DNA of 64,000 nt from Burkholderia sp. Bp8992 (GTDB lineage Bacteria > Pseudomonadota > Gammaproteobacteria > Burkholderiales > Burkholderiaceae), in the NCBI RefSeq assembly GCF_003853705.1, contig NZ_QTQI01000003.1, forward strand, positions 62,001 to 126,000, written 5' to 3'. The notes below the pieces were generated by a model. It saw only the letters and a list, made by a program, of their open reading frames with translations, had not been told where the DNA came from and ran no database searches. A program made the translations under genes and the position numbers. Shown piece by piece: positions 44,556 through 53,800 of the stretch (position 1 is its first letter; every line of letters starts with the position of its first letter).

Positions 44556-45410
44556 ATGACGGACACCGCTGCCCGCGGCGACGCACTCGCGACGCGTCAC
44601 GCGGCATCGGCCCGTGCAGGCCGCCGCGACCCGCTTCGCGCGTGGCGCATCGCAGGCGTCGCGCTGCCGTTCGCTGCGCTCGTGCTGCTGGAGTGCGTCG
44701 TGCGGCGCGGCTGGCTGCCCGACCACCTCGTCCCGGCGCCGAGCGAAATTCTCGATGCGCTCGCGCATCTGGGCGTCACGCGTGTCGCACGCCATGTCGG
44801 CGCGAGCACGCTGCGGGTCGCGGCCGGCTTTGCGGCCGGCGCCGGGCTCGCGCTCGCCGTCGGCGCGGCGATGGGCCTGAGCCGCCGGATCGACGCGCTG
44901 CTCGAGCCGACGTTCCAGGCGCTGCGCGCGATTCCGTCGCTCGCGTGGGTGCCCGTGCTGTTGCTGTGGCTCGGCATCGACGAAGCGCCGAAGATCACGC
45001 TGATCGCGATCGGCGCATTCTTCCCGGTTCACCTCGCGGTCGTCGCCGGCATTCGCGACGTCGACCGCAAGCTCGTCGAGCTCGGCGCGGTTTATCGGCT
45101 CGGCCCGCTCGCGCTGTTCCGCCGCATCCTGCTGCCGGCCGCGCTGCCGCAGATCTTCACCGGCTTGCGTACCGGCCTCAGTCTCGCGTGGATGTTCATG
45201 GTTGCCGCGGAGCTGATCGCGGCGACGCGCGGCCTCGGCTTCCTGTTGAGCGACGGCCGGGAAACCGGGCGCCCCGATCTCGTGTTCGGCGCGATCCTGC
45301 TGCTCGCGTTGCTCGGCAAGCTGACCGACGGCGCGATGCGGCGCATCGAATTGCGCTGGCTCGGCTGGCGCGACGCATTCGACGGCGCGTCCCGCGAGGG
45401 TTCGGCATGA
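44556..45410 (+). CDS. SsuC-type ABC transporter permease
   Basis: A 284-residue permease of about six membrane segments; GAGGGTATCGCG precedes ATG 44556. It has the motif GLSRRIDALLEPTFQALRAI and the ATPase-contact loop VELGAVYRLGPLALFRRIL, then TGLRTGLSLAWMFMVAAELI. The N-terminal 30 residues are Arg-rich and cytoplasmic. It starts 10 bp after the binding-protein stop and its own stop overlaps the ATPase start by 4 bp, so the three genes are one tight operon. Confidence 0.93.
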   Translation: MTDTAARGDALATRHAASARAGRRDPLRAWRIAGVALPFAALVLLECVVRRGWLPDHLVPAPSEILDALAHLGVTRVARHVGASTLRVAAGFAAGAGLALAVGAAMGLSRRIDALLEPTFQALRAIPSLAWVPVLLLWLGIDEAPKITLIAIGAFFPVHLAVVAGIRDVDRKLVELGAVYRLGPLALFRRILLPAALPQIFTGLRTGLSLAWMFMVAAELIAATRGLGFLLSDGRETGRPDLVFGAILLLALLGKLTDGAMRRIELRWLGWRDAFDGASREGSA

Positions 45411-46195
45411 GTACGGCGGCTTCTGCGCGCACGATGGCGGATACCGATACGCCGCTGCTCGACCTGCGGATCGCCCGCAAGCAATACGGGGATCGCACGA
45501 TCCTCGCCGACATCGCGTTGCAGGTGACGCGCGGCGAGATCGTCTGCGTGGTCGGTCCGAGCGGCTGCGGGAAAAGCACGCTGCTGCGGATCGTCGCCGG
45601 TCTCGACGCGCATTTCCGTGGCAATGTGAGCATCGACGGCATCGCGCTCGACGGGCCGTCCGCGCGCGTCGGCGTGATTTTCCAGGAACCGCGGCTGCTG
45701 CCGTGGCTGTCGATCGCCGACAACGTCGGCTTCCCGGCCGGCCCGCGCGGCGGTCGCGACCCGAGTGTCATGCGCCTGCTCGACGAAGTCGGCCTGGCCG
45801 GCGTCGCGCGGCAACTGCCGGCCACGCTGTCGGGCGGGATGGCCCAGCGCGCCGCGATCGCGCGCGGGCTGTTCGGCGAGCCGGATCTGTTGCTGCTCGA
45901 CGAACCGTTCAGCGCGGTCGACGCGATCACGCGGATGCGCTTGCAGACGCTGCTGCTCGATGTCGTCCACCGGCACCGGATGGCCGCGATCGTCGTCACG
46001 CACGATCTCGACGAGGCGCTGTATCTCGGCGATCGCGTGCTGATGCTCGCGCCGAACCCCGGCCGCGTCGACGACGAGATTCGCGTCGAGGTCGCGCGGC
46101 CGCGCGATCGCCGCGATCCTGCGCTGGCCGCGCTGCGCGCGCGGCTGCTCGGTGCGTTCCAGCGCTTTCACGATCGTGTGGACGGCACGCAATAA
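45407..46195 (+). CDS. SsuB-type ABC transporter ATPase
   Basis: A 262-residue ATPase; ATG 45407 overlaps the permease stop (ATGA). Walker A GPSGCGKST, Q-loop FQEPRLLPWLS, signature LSGGMAQRAAIARGL, Walker B LLLLDEPFSAVD and H-loop VTHDLDEALYL. The 'EPRLLPWL' sequence is the hallmark of the sulfonate/nitrate/taurine group. It completes the second sulfonate-type importer within 10 kb, the first being 34606-37417. Confidence 0.94.
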   Translation: MSTAASARTMADTDTPLLDLRIARKQYGDRTILADIALQVTRGEIVCVVGPSGCGKSTLLRIVAGLDAHFRGNVSIDGIALDGPSARVGVIFQEPRLLPWLSIADNVGFPAGPRGGRDPSVMRLLDEVGLAGVARQLPATLSGGMAQRAAIARGLFGEPDLLLLDEPFSAVDAITRMRLQTLLLDVVHRHRMAAIVVTHDLDEALYLGDRVLMLAPNPGRVDDEIRVEVARPRDRRDPALAALRARLLGAFQRFHDRVDGTQ

Positions 46196-46235
46196 GGCAC
46201 AATACGCGGCCTGAACATTCGACCGCGGTCAAACC

Positions 46236-46769
46236 ATGCGCTTCGTCGTCGTCGGAACAAGCGGTGCCGGGAAATCCACCTTCTCCAGCGCGCTGGCCAC
46301 TGCCGCGGGCTGCCCGTACATCGAACTCGACCGACTGTACTGGGGGCCCGGCTGGACCGCCGTGCCGCCCGAACAGTTCGAGCAAGCCGTGCTGGCGGCG
46401 ACGACCGGCGACCGCTGGGTCGCCGACGGAAACTACAGCGCCGTGCGCGACGTACTGTGGTCGCGCGCCACGCATGTCGTCTGGCTCAACTTCGGGCGCT
46501 GGACGGTGTTCTCCCGCGTGCTCCGGCGCACGATCGGCCGCGGACTGACGCGTACCGAGCTTTCCCACGGCAACCGGGAATCGCTGCGAATGGCGTTCTG
46601 CTCGCGCGACTCGGTGCTGCTGTGGTCGTACACCACGTTCGACACGAACCGCATCAAGTTCGCGAAACTGCGCGACGACCCGAAATACGCGCATCTGCAA
46701 TGGACGGAAATCACCGTGCCCTCGCATACTCGCGCGTTCATCGACAGGCATGCCCGCGCCGGCAGTTGA
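46236..46769 (+). CDS. P-loop kinase-like protein (FlaR/topology-modulation type)
   Basis: A 177-residue P-loop NTPase of the adenylate-kinase-related group annotated as DNA topology modulation protein. Walker A is GTSGAGKST at residues 8-16, and a lid-like region follows (ELDRLYWGPGWTAVPPEQFE; RWVADGNYSAVRDVLW; RRTIGRGLTRTEL). The true substrate of this family is unclear; the topology name rests on old genetic data. It lies 40 bp after the importer operon but is probably a separate unit. Confidence 0.85.
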   Translation: MRFVVVGTSGAGKSTFSSALATAAGCPYIELDRLYWGPGWTAVPPEQFEQAVLAATTGDRWVADGNYSAVRDVLWSRATHVVWLNFGRWTVFSRVLRRTIGRGLTRTELSHGNRESLRMAFCSRDSVLLWSYTTFDTNRIKFAKLRDDPKYAHLQWTEITVPSHTRAFIDRHARAGS

Positions 46770-46793
46770 GCACGGCGTGAGCGGCGCCCCGCG

Positions 46794-47201
46794 TCAGTCG
46801 TCGAACGTGCCTTGGTATTCCGGCGCGGCATCCGCGCGCGTGTTCAGCTCGAACATCACGCCACCGGGCTCCCGGCAAAAGAATCGCGAACCGCGCCCGT
46901 TGTTGAAGATGTCCGTTTCCATCGCGACGCCCTCTCCCCTGAAGCGCTCGTACAGCGCGCGCACGGCATCGAGGCTCGGCAGTTCGAACCCGACGTGGAA
47001 ATTCGCCGGCCATGCGGGTACGCCGTCGCCGACGTGATCGATCACGACGTCGAAGCCCGGGCGCTTCAGGATCCAGGATCGGTCCCAGCTTCCCGCGATC
47101 GTGAAGCCGAGGTAGCGCTCGAAGAATCGGGCCGTCGCCAGCGTATCGGCCGAAGGGAAGCTCAGGTGATTGAGCTTCATCGTGTGTGTGGTGCCGGTCA
47201 T
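46794..47201 (-). CDS. VOC/glyoxalase-fold protein
   Basis: A 135-residue vicinal-oxygen-chelate protein with two beta-alpha-beta-beta-beta repeats: MKLNHLSFPSADTLATARFF, FHVGFELPSLDAVRALYERF and REPGGVMFELNTRAD. Metal-ligand candidates are the His in LNHLSF and HVGF and the Glu in MFELN, as in glyoxalase I and extradiol dioxygenases. The start at 47201 has GAGAAC 7 bp upstream; an internal ATG at 47180 lacks a ribosome site. Substrate unknown. It converges on the P-loop kinase gene with only 24 bp between. Confidence 0.87.
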   Translation of the reverse strand: MTGTTHTMKLNHLSFPSADTLATARFFERYLGFTIAGSWDRSWILKRPGFDVVIDHVGDGVPAWPANFHVGFELPSLDAVRALYERFRGEGVAMETDIFNNGRGSRFFCREPGGVMFELNTRADAAPEYQGTFDD

Positions 47202-47440
47202 CGTCGTGTTCTCGCATGCGGTGATGGGCGGAGACCCCATGCCGTTCCGCCCGACGACTTCAGAATACGAGCGAAGGCTCACATTCAACAACTCGCATTG
47301 GACAGGCGTCCGGACCGCGCGTGAAACCCGTGCGGGGCCGTCGGTTGACGTGTGGAGGCGATCGCGGCGGAACGCGCTACTCGCATTCGGGACGGGCTGG
47401 CCGGCCACGCACGACACGTGTACCGCGCCGCGCGGCCGGA

Positions 47441-48067
47441 TCAGGCGGCTTCCGGGAGGCGCCCGTGCATGACCATTTCCGGTGGGGGACGCTTTCGGAT
47501 CACGAATTCGATGCCTGCTTCACCGACCGCCGTCAATGTCTGGTCCGCTCGAGGCAGGCGGAACCGGAACGTGGCATCGAGCAGCTCCGCCTTGAGCGGC
47601 TGCGCGCACGGTCCCAACGTCTGAAGCAAGTCAAACAGATTGAGCGAGCGGGAACTCCACGACCGTGCCTTCCATAACGTAAACGTCCATTTGTGGTCGT
47701 CATTGAACGTGGACGGGAACTGGCCTTGTTCGTACAGATCTTCATCGGGCACCATGCAGACCAGATGACCGCTGGGTTTCAGCACCCGGAACCAGTTGTG
47801 CAGCGCCTCCACGGGGTCGCGCATGTGCTCGAGGCAATGCGAGGAGTGCACGAAATCCAAGCTTTCGTCCGGCACGCCGGCAAGGAGTTGCGCGTCGCCA
47901 TCCGGCATGTCCCAGGCACGGACCGAGCGCATGCCGGGGAAAAATTCATGATATTGCGCAATCGAATCCTCTCCCGCACCCACGTCGATTCCGTCGCCGA
48001 CGAAGTACCGCGTAGCGAATCGGACATCGTGCAGACGGCGTGCTATTGCTTTGCTGGCTTCATTCAA
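47441..48067 (-). CDS. SAM-dependent methyltransferase
   Basis: A 208-residue class I methyltransferase. The SAM-binding motif I is GDGIDVGAGEDSIAQY, followed by an acidic residue region (RAWDMPDGDAQLL), LDFVHSSHCLEHMRDPVEAL (motif IV, as in the UbiE/type-11 family) and LKPSGHLVCMVPDED. The C-terminal third is less conserved. Proteins of this layout often occur in polysaccharide or secondary-metabolite clusters, but nothing adjacent supports a pathway. The 239 bp between it and the VOC gene hold no gene. Confidence 0.88.
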   Translation of the reverse strand: MNEASKAIARRLHDVRFATRYFVGDGIDVGAGEDSIAQYHEFFPGMRSVRAWDMPDGDAQLLAGVPDESLDFVHSSHCLEHMRDPVEALHNWFRVLKPSGHLVCMVPDEDLYEQGQFPSTFNDDHKWTFTLWKARSWSSRSLNLFDLLQTLGPCAQPLKAELLDATFRFRLPRADQTLTAVGEAGIEFVIRKRPPPEMVMHGRLPEAA

Positions 48068-48125
48068 GATGCAACTCCGCAGGGTGTGAATGCTTGATGC
48101 GAAGCCGTATGATACGGAGAAATCG

Positions 48126-48155
48126 GGTCGGCACGTTGCCAGAAACGTGCCGACC
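48126..48155 (-). terminator. Terminator of the adhesin gene
   Basis: Perfect 12-bp arms GGTCGGCACGTT (48126-48137) and AACGTGCCGACC (48144-48155) around a 6-base loop. Leftward, the stem is followed by CGATTTCTCC. It lies 80 bp after the adhesin stop. Confidence 0.7.
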
Positions 48156-48234
48156 GCGTTCGATTACATCGGGATGTTCCGCAATCCCGAGCATCGGCAC
48201 GGGACTGTTGATTGCATCACGTCAAACGTGCCGG

Positions 48235-51200
48235 CTAGAACTGATAACCCGCGCCGACCACCGCGCCGAAGTCCGACCGCGTGTTGCCCGTCACCGATGC
48301 CTTGACGACCCAGCGGTTGCTTTCCGTCACGTACGAGTACCCCGCCGCAAAGCCCTGCTGGCCGTGATAGTTCGACGTCGCCGCCGACACCATCGAGCGC
48401 CCCGCACCGGTCGGCTGCGGCAAGCCCGCTACCGCCATCGCCGACGCGACACCGCCGTACATGTCCTTCTTCAGGTCGTTGAACGAGTTGTACACCTGGC
48501 CGATGCGCTGGTCGGTGTAGCCCTTCGCCTGCGTCGACGCCGTCGCGAGATTGTCGTTCAACTGCTGCACGTTCACCGCGTCGGTCGGCGCCGTGCCGGC
48601 CGCGACGTTCGTGACCTGACGCTCGCTGCCCTTCGCACCGACCGAGAACGAGTTGTCGCGATCGGCGACCGAGCCCTGGCCGACCGCCACCGCGTTCTTG
48701 CCGGTCGCGGTCGCCGTCGAGCCGATCGCACCCGCATCGGCACGCGCGATCCACGTGGTGTTCGCGTCGGTCGCGGCCGCGCGGATCTTGTCGTTGGCCG
48801 CGACATTCTGCAGCGCGGTGTTGAACTGGCCCACGTTCACCGCGTCGTTGGCGTTCACGCCGGCCGCGACGCCGGTCAGCACGCGGTCGCCCGCCGTGCC
48901 GGAGAAGTTCACGCTGGTGCCGCCCGTGTCCTTCCCGACCGTGATCGCGCCGTTCGGATCCTGCTGCTGCACGAGGCCGGCCTTGCCGTTCGCGATGTTG
49001 GTCACGCTCCCTTGCAGGTTCGAGATGTCGGTGGTGTTCCTCGACACCTGCTGGTTGGTCGCATACAGCTGCGAGCCGTTCACCGCATCCGTGCTGGCAG
49101 CGCTGAGCGTGCCTGCCTGCACGTTGGTGATGCGCGTGCCGCCGGCGCCGCCGAGCGTGATCGTGCTCTTCGAGCTGTCGTCGTACTGCACGGCGAGCGC
49201 GCCGAGCTGGTTGAGGTTCGACTGCACGTCCTTCAGCTGCTTCACGTTCACCGCGTCCGTATCGCTGGTGCCCGCGGCGACGTTCTTGAGCACGACGGAC
49301 GAATTGACGTCGCCGCCGACGAGCGACACCGAATTCAGCCGGTTGCCGTTCGTGTCGACGTCGTATTTGACGACGTTCTTCACGGCTTCGCCGGCCTGGT
49401 TCGATACGTTCGTGATCTGCTGCTCGAGCGCGGATTTCACGCCCGACAGCTGGCCGCCGTTCACCGCGTCCGTGCTGCCCGCGGCGACGTTGCCGTCGGC
49501 CACGTTCGTCAGCTTCGTCGGCGCACCGCCGCGCGCCGCGCTGTATGCGCCGAGCGTCGGGTCGAACTGCAGCGCGTCCTGCTGCAGCCCGGCGATCGCG
49601 GCCGTGTTGCCGGCGATGTTCGTTTCGGCATTGCCGAGGCGCGTTTCGTGATTCGCGAGCGTCGTCGTGTTGCTGCCGACGCGGCCGTCGAGATTCGTCA
49701 GCGCGTCGCCGACATTGTTGAACGCGCTGCCGCCGATCTTGTAGTTCGGTGCGCTGATCGAGCCGTCGGGGTTCGACGTCGCGCCGCCGCCGAGTGCGGC
49801 CGCGGTACCGTCGATCGCGCTGCGCAGTTGCGCGCCGTTCACCGCATCGGTGCTGCCGGCCGCCACGTTGCCGGCGGCGACGTTGGTCACGCGCACCGGG
49901 CTGCCGCCGTTGCCCGCGCCGAGCGAAATCTGCTGCTTGCTCGCATCGTCGTATTTCACGGCCAGCGCGTCGAGCTGGCTCGTACCGTCATGAATCGCCG
50001 CGGTCAGCTGGTCGACGTTGACCGCGTCGGTGCCTGCCTTGCCGGCCGCAACGTTGCTGATGAGCTGCGGGCCGTGGCCGCCGTGGCTGGCATCGTAGGC
50101 GCCGAGGCCCGGGTTCCACTGGAGCGCATCCTGCTGGAGCGCCGCGATGTTGCCCGTATTCGTCGTCACCTGGTTGCCGACGGTCGTGATCGACTGGTTG
50201 AGCGTGTCGGTCGCCTTGCCCAGCTGGCCCACGTTCACGGCGTCGTTCGCGGCAACCCCGTCCGCGACATTGTGCAGGCCGACCGGTGCCGCCGCGCCCG
50301 TTCCGCCGAGCGTGACGCCGCTGTGTGCGTCGCTGTCGTACTGCACGGCGTTCTTCGTCGCGTCGCCGATCTGGCTCGTGATCGACGTGCTCAGGTTGCC
50401 GAGCGTCGTGCTGAGGTTGTTCGTCACGCTCGTGCTGAGCGACGCGAGGCCGCCGCTCAATTGCCCGAGGTTGACCGCATCGTGCACGCCCTTGCCGTCG
50501 GCGACGTTGTGCAGCGTCGTGCCGTTCGTGCCCGCGAACGTCACCGAGTCGAAGCCGCTTGCGCCGTCGTACTTGACGTTGCGCGCATCGGCCGCCTGCA
50601 GGCCGCCGATGTTCGACGCGGCCGTGCTCAGCGACGTGTTGATGCCGGTCACGCTGCTCTGCAGGTTCGCGATGTTCGAGGTTGCCGTCGAGATGGACGT
50701 CTGCAGCGGTGTAACGCTGCCCTTCAATTGCCCGACGTTGACGGCGTCGGTATCGGCCACGCCCGCCGCGACGCCGCCGATCGTGGTGCCGCCGGCGCCG
50801 TCGAGCGCGATCGCCGCATGCGTGTTGTCGGTGTACTTCACGACGTCCTGCGTGGCGGTGACGATGCTGGTGCTGAGGCTGTTGCCGACGTTGGTCACGC
50901 GCTGGTCGACGTTCGAGATCGTGGTCGACAGCGAATTGCCGACCGACGTCACGCGTGCGTCGACATTGCCGATACCCGTGCTGAGCGTGCTGTTCACGTT
51001 CTTCAACTGCTGGACGTTGACGGCGTCCGTATCGGCCGCGCCCGCCGCGACGTTCTTGAGCTGGCGCTCGCTGCCGATTGCGCCGAACGACACCGCGCCG
51101 CCGACCGGCGCGGCCGTGCCGCCGAAGACCGGCGTGCCGCCGTTGTTGGCGCCGATGGCGCCCGAACCGATCGCGACCTGGTTGTTGCCGTTCGTCTGCG

Positions 51201-51828
51201 CGCCCGCGCCGATCGCCACCGCCTGCGTGCCGGCGGCACGCGTCTGCGTCGCCGCGTCGTACGACGCACCGGCCGATACGCCGTCGCTCGACGTCGGGTT
51301 CGCGCCGCCGATCGCGACCGAGCGGTCGCCGCTGGCGAGCGCCGAGTGGCCGAGCGCGATCGAGCTCGTGCCGTGCGCATCCGCGACGTTGCCGAGCGCC
51401 ATCGAGAAATCGCCGATCGCGGCCGACTGCCGACCGATCGCCAGCGCCGTGTTGCCCTGCGCGACGGCCACCGTGCCGATCGCGGTGGACGAGTTCGCCA
51501 GCGCCTGCGAGCCGACACCAATCGCGATCGCGCCGCCGCTGCTGCTGCCGCCGTTGCTGCTCGCGTTCGACTGGTCGCCGATCGCGATGCCGCTGGTGCC
51601 GGCCTTCGCGTTCGTACCCTGCGTCACGTTCGTGGTACTCACCGCCACGAAATTGCCGCTCTTCGTGGCAACGCACAGCGGGTTGGTGCCGTCGATGCAC
51701 TGCCCGTTCAGCGCGTTGTCCGGGTTGCCGCGGTCGACGAAATTGTCGGCGTGCGCGGCACCTGCGATCAGCACACCTGCGCCCGTGAACATCGCGGCGG
51801 CAAGCGCCGAAATCTGCTTCCTCTTCAT
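48235..51828 (-). CDS. Trimeric autotransporter adhesin (YadA-like, type Vc)
   Basis: A 1197-residue surface adhesin. Signal peptide MKRKQISALAAAMFTGAGVL ... GAAHA. The YadA-type head lies at about residues 75-170, with repeats such as SAAIGDFSMALGNVADAHGT and SIALGHSALASGDRSVAIGG. Eleven DAVN(V/G)-x-QL neck motifs divide the long stalk into repeating modules, and the C-terminal membrane anchor follows (about 90 residues ending in VVGAGYQF with the terminal Phe needed for outer-membrane assembly). Three chains form one 12-strand barrel and export the passenger to the surface. Such proteins mediate adhesion, autoaggregation and serum resistance. No cluster partner is visible; a long AT-rich region lies upstream. 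Confidence 0.95.
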   Translation of the reverse strand: MKRKQISALAAAMFTGAGVLIAGAAHADNFVDRGNPDNALNGQCIDGTNPLCVATKSGNFVAVSTTNVTQGTNAKAGTSGIAIGDQSNASSNGGSSSGGAIAIGVGSQALANSSTAIGTVAVAQGNTALAIGRQSAAIGDFSMALGNVADAHGTSSIALGHSALASGDRSVAIGGANPTSSDGVSAGASYDAATQTRAAGTQAVAIGAGAQTNGNNQVAIGSGAIGANNGGTPVFGGTAAPVGGAVSFGAIGSERQLKNVAAGAADTDAVNVQQLKNVNSTLSTGIGNVDARVTSVGNSLSTTISNVDQRVTNVGNSLSTSIVTATQDVVKYTDNTHAAIALDGAGGTTIGGVAAGVADTDAVNVGQLKGSVTPLQTSISTATSNIANLQSSVTGINTSLSTAASNIGGLQAADARNVKYDGASGFDSVTFAGTNGTTLHNVADGKGVHDAVNLGQLSGGLASLSTSVTNNLSTTLGNLSTSITSQIGDATKNAVQYDSDAHSGVTLGGTGAAAPVGLHNVADGVAANDAVNVGQLGKATDTLNQSITTVGNQVTTNTGNIAALQQDALQWNPGLGAYDASHGGHGPQLISNVAAGKAGTDAVNVDQLTAAIHDGTSQLDALAVKYDDASKQQISLGAGNGGSPVRVTNVAAGNVAAGSTDAVNGAQLRSAIDGTAAALGGGATSNPDGSISAPNYKIGGSAFNNVGDALTNLDGRVGSNTTTLANHETRLGNAETNIAGNTAAIAGLQQDALQFDPTLGAYSAARGGAPTKLTNVADGNVAAGSTDAVNGGQLSGVKSALEQQITNVSNQAGEAVKNVVKYDVDTNGNRLNSVSLVGGDVNSSVVLKNVAAGTSDTDAVNVKQLKDVQSNLNQLGALAVQYDDSSKSTITLGGAGGTRITNVQAGTLSAASTDAVNGSQLYATNQQVSRNTTDISNLQGSVTNIANGKAGLVQQQDPNGAITVGKDTGGTSVNFSGTAGDRVLTGVAAGVNANDAVNVGQFNTALQNVAANDKIRAAATDANTTWIARADAGAIGSTATATGKNAVAVGQGSVADRDNSFSVGAKGSERQVTNVAAGTAPTDAVNVQQLNDNLATASTQAKGYTDQRIGQVYNSFNDLKKDMYGGVASAMAVAGLPQPTGAGRSMVSAATSNYHGQQGFAAGYSYVTESNRWVVKASVTGNTRSDFGAVVGAGYQF

Positions 51829-52963
51829 GGTCTTCTGCTCCGTTGTGTAGCGTCTGGTTTGAATATGGACTACTTACTTTCTTCGACAGCTTCGACTTCG
51901 ATTTCGATTGCGACTTCGGTGCGGAACCCGATTCCTGGATCCGGCGTGGCCTTGTCGGAAGCGGCCTGCATCGACGTCCGTTTCGACAGGACGATCGAAG
52001 CCTCCGAGCACGCCGTCTTCTCACGGCCCGTTCCGTCAATCAGGAAACTGCATTAGGAATGCGTACTACTTTTCATGGGCGAGTCGGCCCTCGACTGAAT
52101 CCGGAGATTCAACCTGCCGTTACAAATACCTCTGGTGTGATGTCGCGCCGACCGCGACCAACCCCGCTTCTTTTATTTCGTCTTCGGCAGCCGGCGTTTC
52201 GCTTCCGCACCACGAGCATTCGCCCGGACGCGCATCAATCGATGCATCGGATTCGAATCGCACAACGTCCGTCACAACTTGCGGCGCCGTTCGTTACGCT
52301 GTGCTATCCGGCATTCAAAGTTCGGACGAATTATGGGACACGACATTAAATTATTAAAGGCGACATTCTTTATAGATTGTGAAATCCTATATATTCAATG
52401 AGTTACGTTAAATACAGGCATCTCGCAAACGATTTCGCGCCACCAAAATTAATCAGGATGTTTTGCCGGGCGGACAAATGCTTTGCCAAAGCAGATTTGA
52501 ATTAAAAAGGATTATTAAGCGTCCATAAAAAACTGGCCGACCGCTCGACCGCACACCTGATACTCGCGTAAACCATTAGTATGGGCACATATCAACGCGC
52601 GAGTTCCTGTCGAAAACCGCCATTTTTAAAATCGGGAAAGCAGCATGACTCGAATAGCATCGTCGCGTCTGGCGGGATTCGAAATAAGCTCCTACAATTC
52701 CGCTCGCATTGATTTCCGCAGTCGCGATCTTCACGACGCGGGCACGGCAATCGTCCGCGTCCTTGCCGGCGCGGCGATCAAAAAAACGAACGCCGTGTCA
52801 TGCGGCGACCGGCTGCCTGCCGCGCAGTGCCGGCATCCTCCGGAATCGATGCGTGCGTGCGATGCGTGGTTGCGTCGTCATAGAGCGGCTCACGACGTTT
52901 CCCCCGAACCGGGCAGGCCACCCGCGGAACCGTCGCCAACCGCCTTTCCAGAACAGGTGCACG
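51829..52963. promoter_or_regulatory. Long AT-rich intergenic region between adhesin and response regulator
   Basis: 1135 bp with no supportable gene. About 52330-52660 is far richer in A+T than the rest of the window (runs such as ATTAAATTATTAAAG, TATATATTCAATG, TTGAATTAAAAAGG). This is typical of H-NS-type silencing and of regulated surface genes. It must hold the adhesin promoter (leftward) and the regulator promoter (rightward). Short open frames here use rare codons and lack ribosome sites. Confidence 0.5.
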
Positions 52964-53779
52964 ATGCCTTCATCGATCTCCACATTGAGCGATGTCCATA
53001 TCCTGGTCGTCGACGATCAACCCGACCAGTTGCGTTTGCTGATCGACATCCTGCGCGGCACGGGTTGCCGGATCAGCATCGCGTCCGACGGCATGCAGGC
53101 GTGCCAGCGTGCGCAGGCGCTGTTGCCCGACCTGATCCTGATGGATGTCCGCATGCCGCGGATGGACGGTTTCACCGCGTGCCGGCTGCTCGCCGCGGAT
53201 CCCGCCACGCGCGCGATTCCGGTGATTTTCCTGACCGTGGCCGGCGAATTGCACGAACGCCTCGAAGGGCTGGAAATCGGCGGCGTCGACTATGTGGTGA
53301 AGCCGTTCGAGCCGGCGGAAGTGGTCGCCCGGATTCGCGTGCAGCTCGCGCGGACCACCCGTGAACAGCCCGCCGGCACGGAGCCGGCACACAGCCCGTT
53401 CGCGGCCGGCAAGGACGACGACATCATCGTGCGCGCGGCGATCCGGCACCTGTCGCGCACCTTGAACGATCCGCCGACCGTGGAGCAACTGGCGCGCGCG
53501 GTCGGCACGCATGAAAAGCGGCTGTCGCGCGCGTTTCGCGACAATCTCGGGCAGACGGTGTTCGAGTACCTGCGGCACGAACGGCTGCGGATCGCGCAGG
53601 ATCTGCTGGATTCGACGTCGCTCAGCATTGCAAGCATCGCGAAGGAAATCGGCTTTTCCACGCCGGCCAATTTCGCGACGGCCTTTCGCGAACGCTTCGG
53701 CGTCACGCCGACCGAGTGGCGGCGCCAGCACCAGGCGCGCTCGCGCGCCGCGACCCGCGAGCCGCAACGCGGCGCGTAG
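52964..53779 (+). CDS. REC-AraC response regulator
   Basis: A 271-residue fusion of a response-regulator receiver and an AraC DNA-binding domain. Start at 52964 (MPSSISTLSDVHILVVDDQP). Receiver residues: DD (17-18), phosphoacceptor Asp61 in LILMDVRMPRMDGF, and Thr and Lys in FLTVAGE and YVVKPFEP. The AraC part (about 165-265) has the two helices IRHLSRTLNDPPTVEQLARA and SIASIAKEIGFSTPANFATAFRERFGV. No sensor kinase is adjacent, so it is an orphan. Its neighbours are the adhesin (divergent) and a TonB-dependent receptor (convergent); either may be its target. Confidence 0.92.
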   Translation: MPSSISTLSDVHILVVDDQPDQLRLLIDILRGTGCRISIASDGMQACQRAQALLPDLILMDVRMPRMDGFTACRLLAADPATRAIPVIFLTVAGELHERLEGLEIGGVDYVVKPFEPAEVVARIRVQLARTTREQPAGTEPAHSPFAAGKDDDIIVRAAIRHLSRTLNDPPTVEQLARAVGTHEKRLSRAFRDNLGQTVFEYLRHERLRIAQDLLDSTSLSIASIAKEIGFSTPANFATAFRERFGVTPTEWRRQHQARSRAATREPQRGA

Positions 53780-53800
53780 GCACGGCCGGCACGCTCGCGC

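Noticed and set aside
48235-51828. Internal DNA repeats in the adhesin gene considered as a CRISPR array
   Set aside because: The repeats are in frame, of varying spacing, and encode DAVN-x-QL neck motifs; they are not short identical repeats with unique spacers.
48040-52056. 1338-residue open frame antisense to the adhesin, Arg/Val/Asp-rich and repetitive
   Set aside because: Its repeats mirror the adhesin modules on the other strand; the adhesin has a signal peptide, anchor and terminator.
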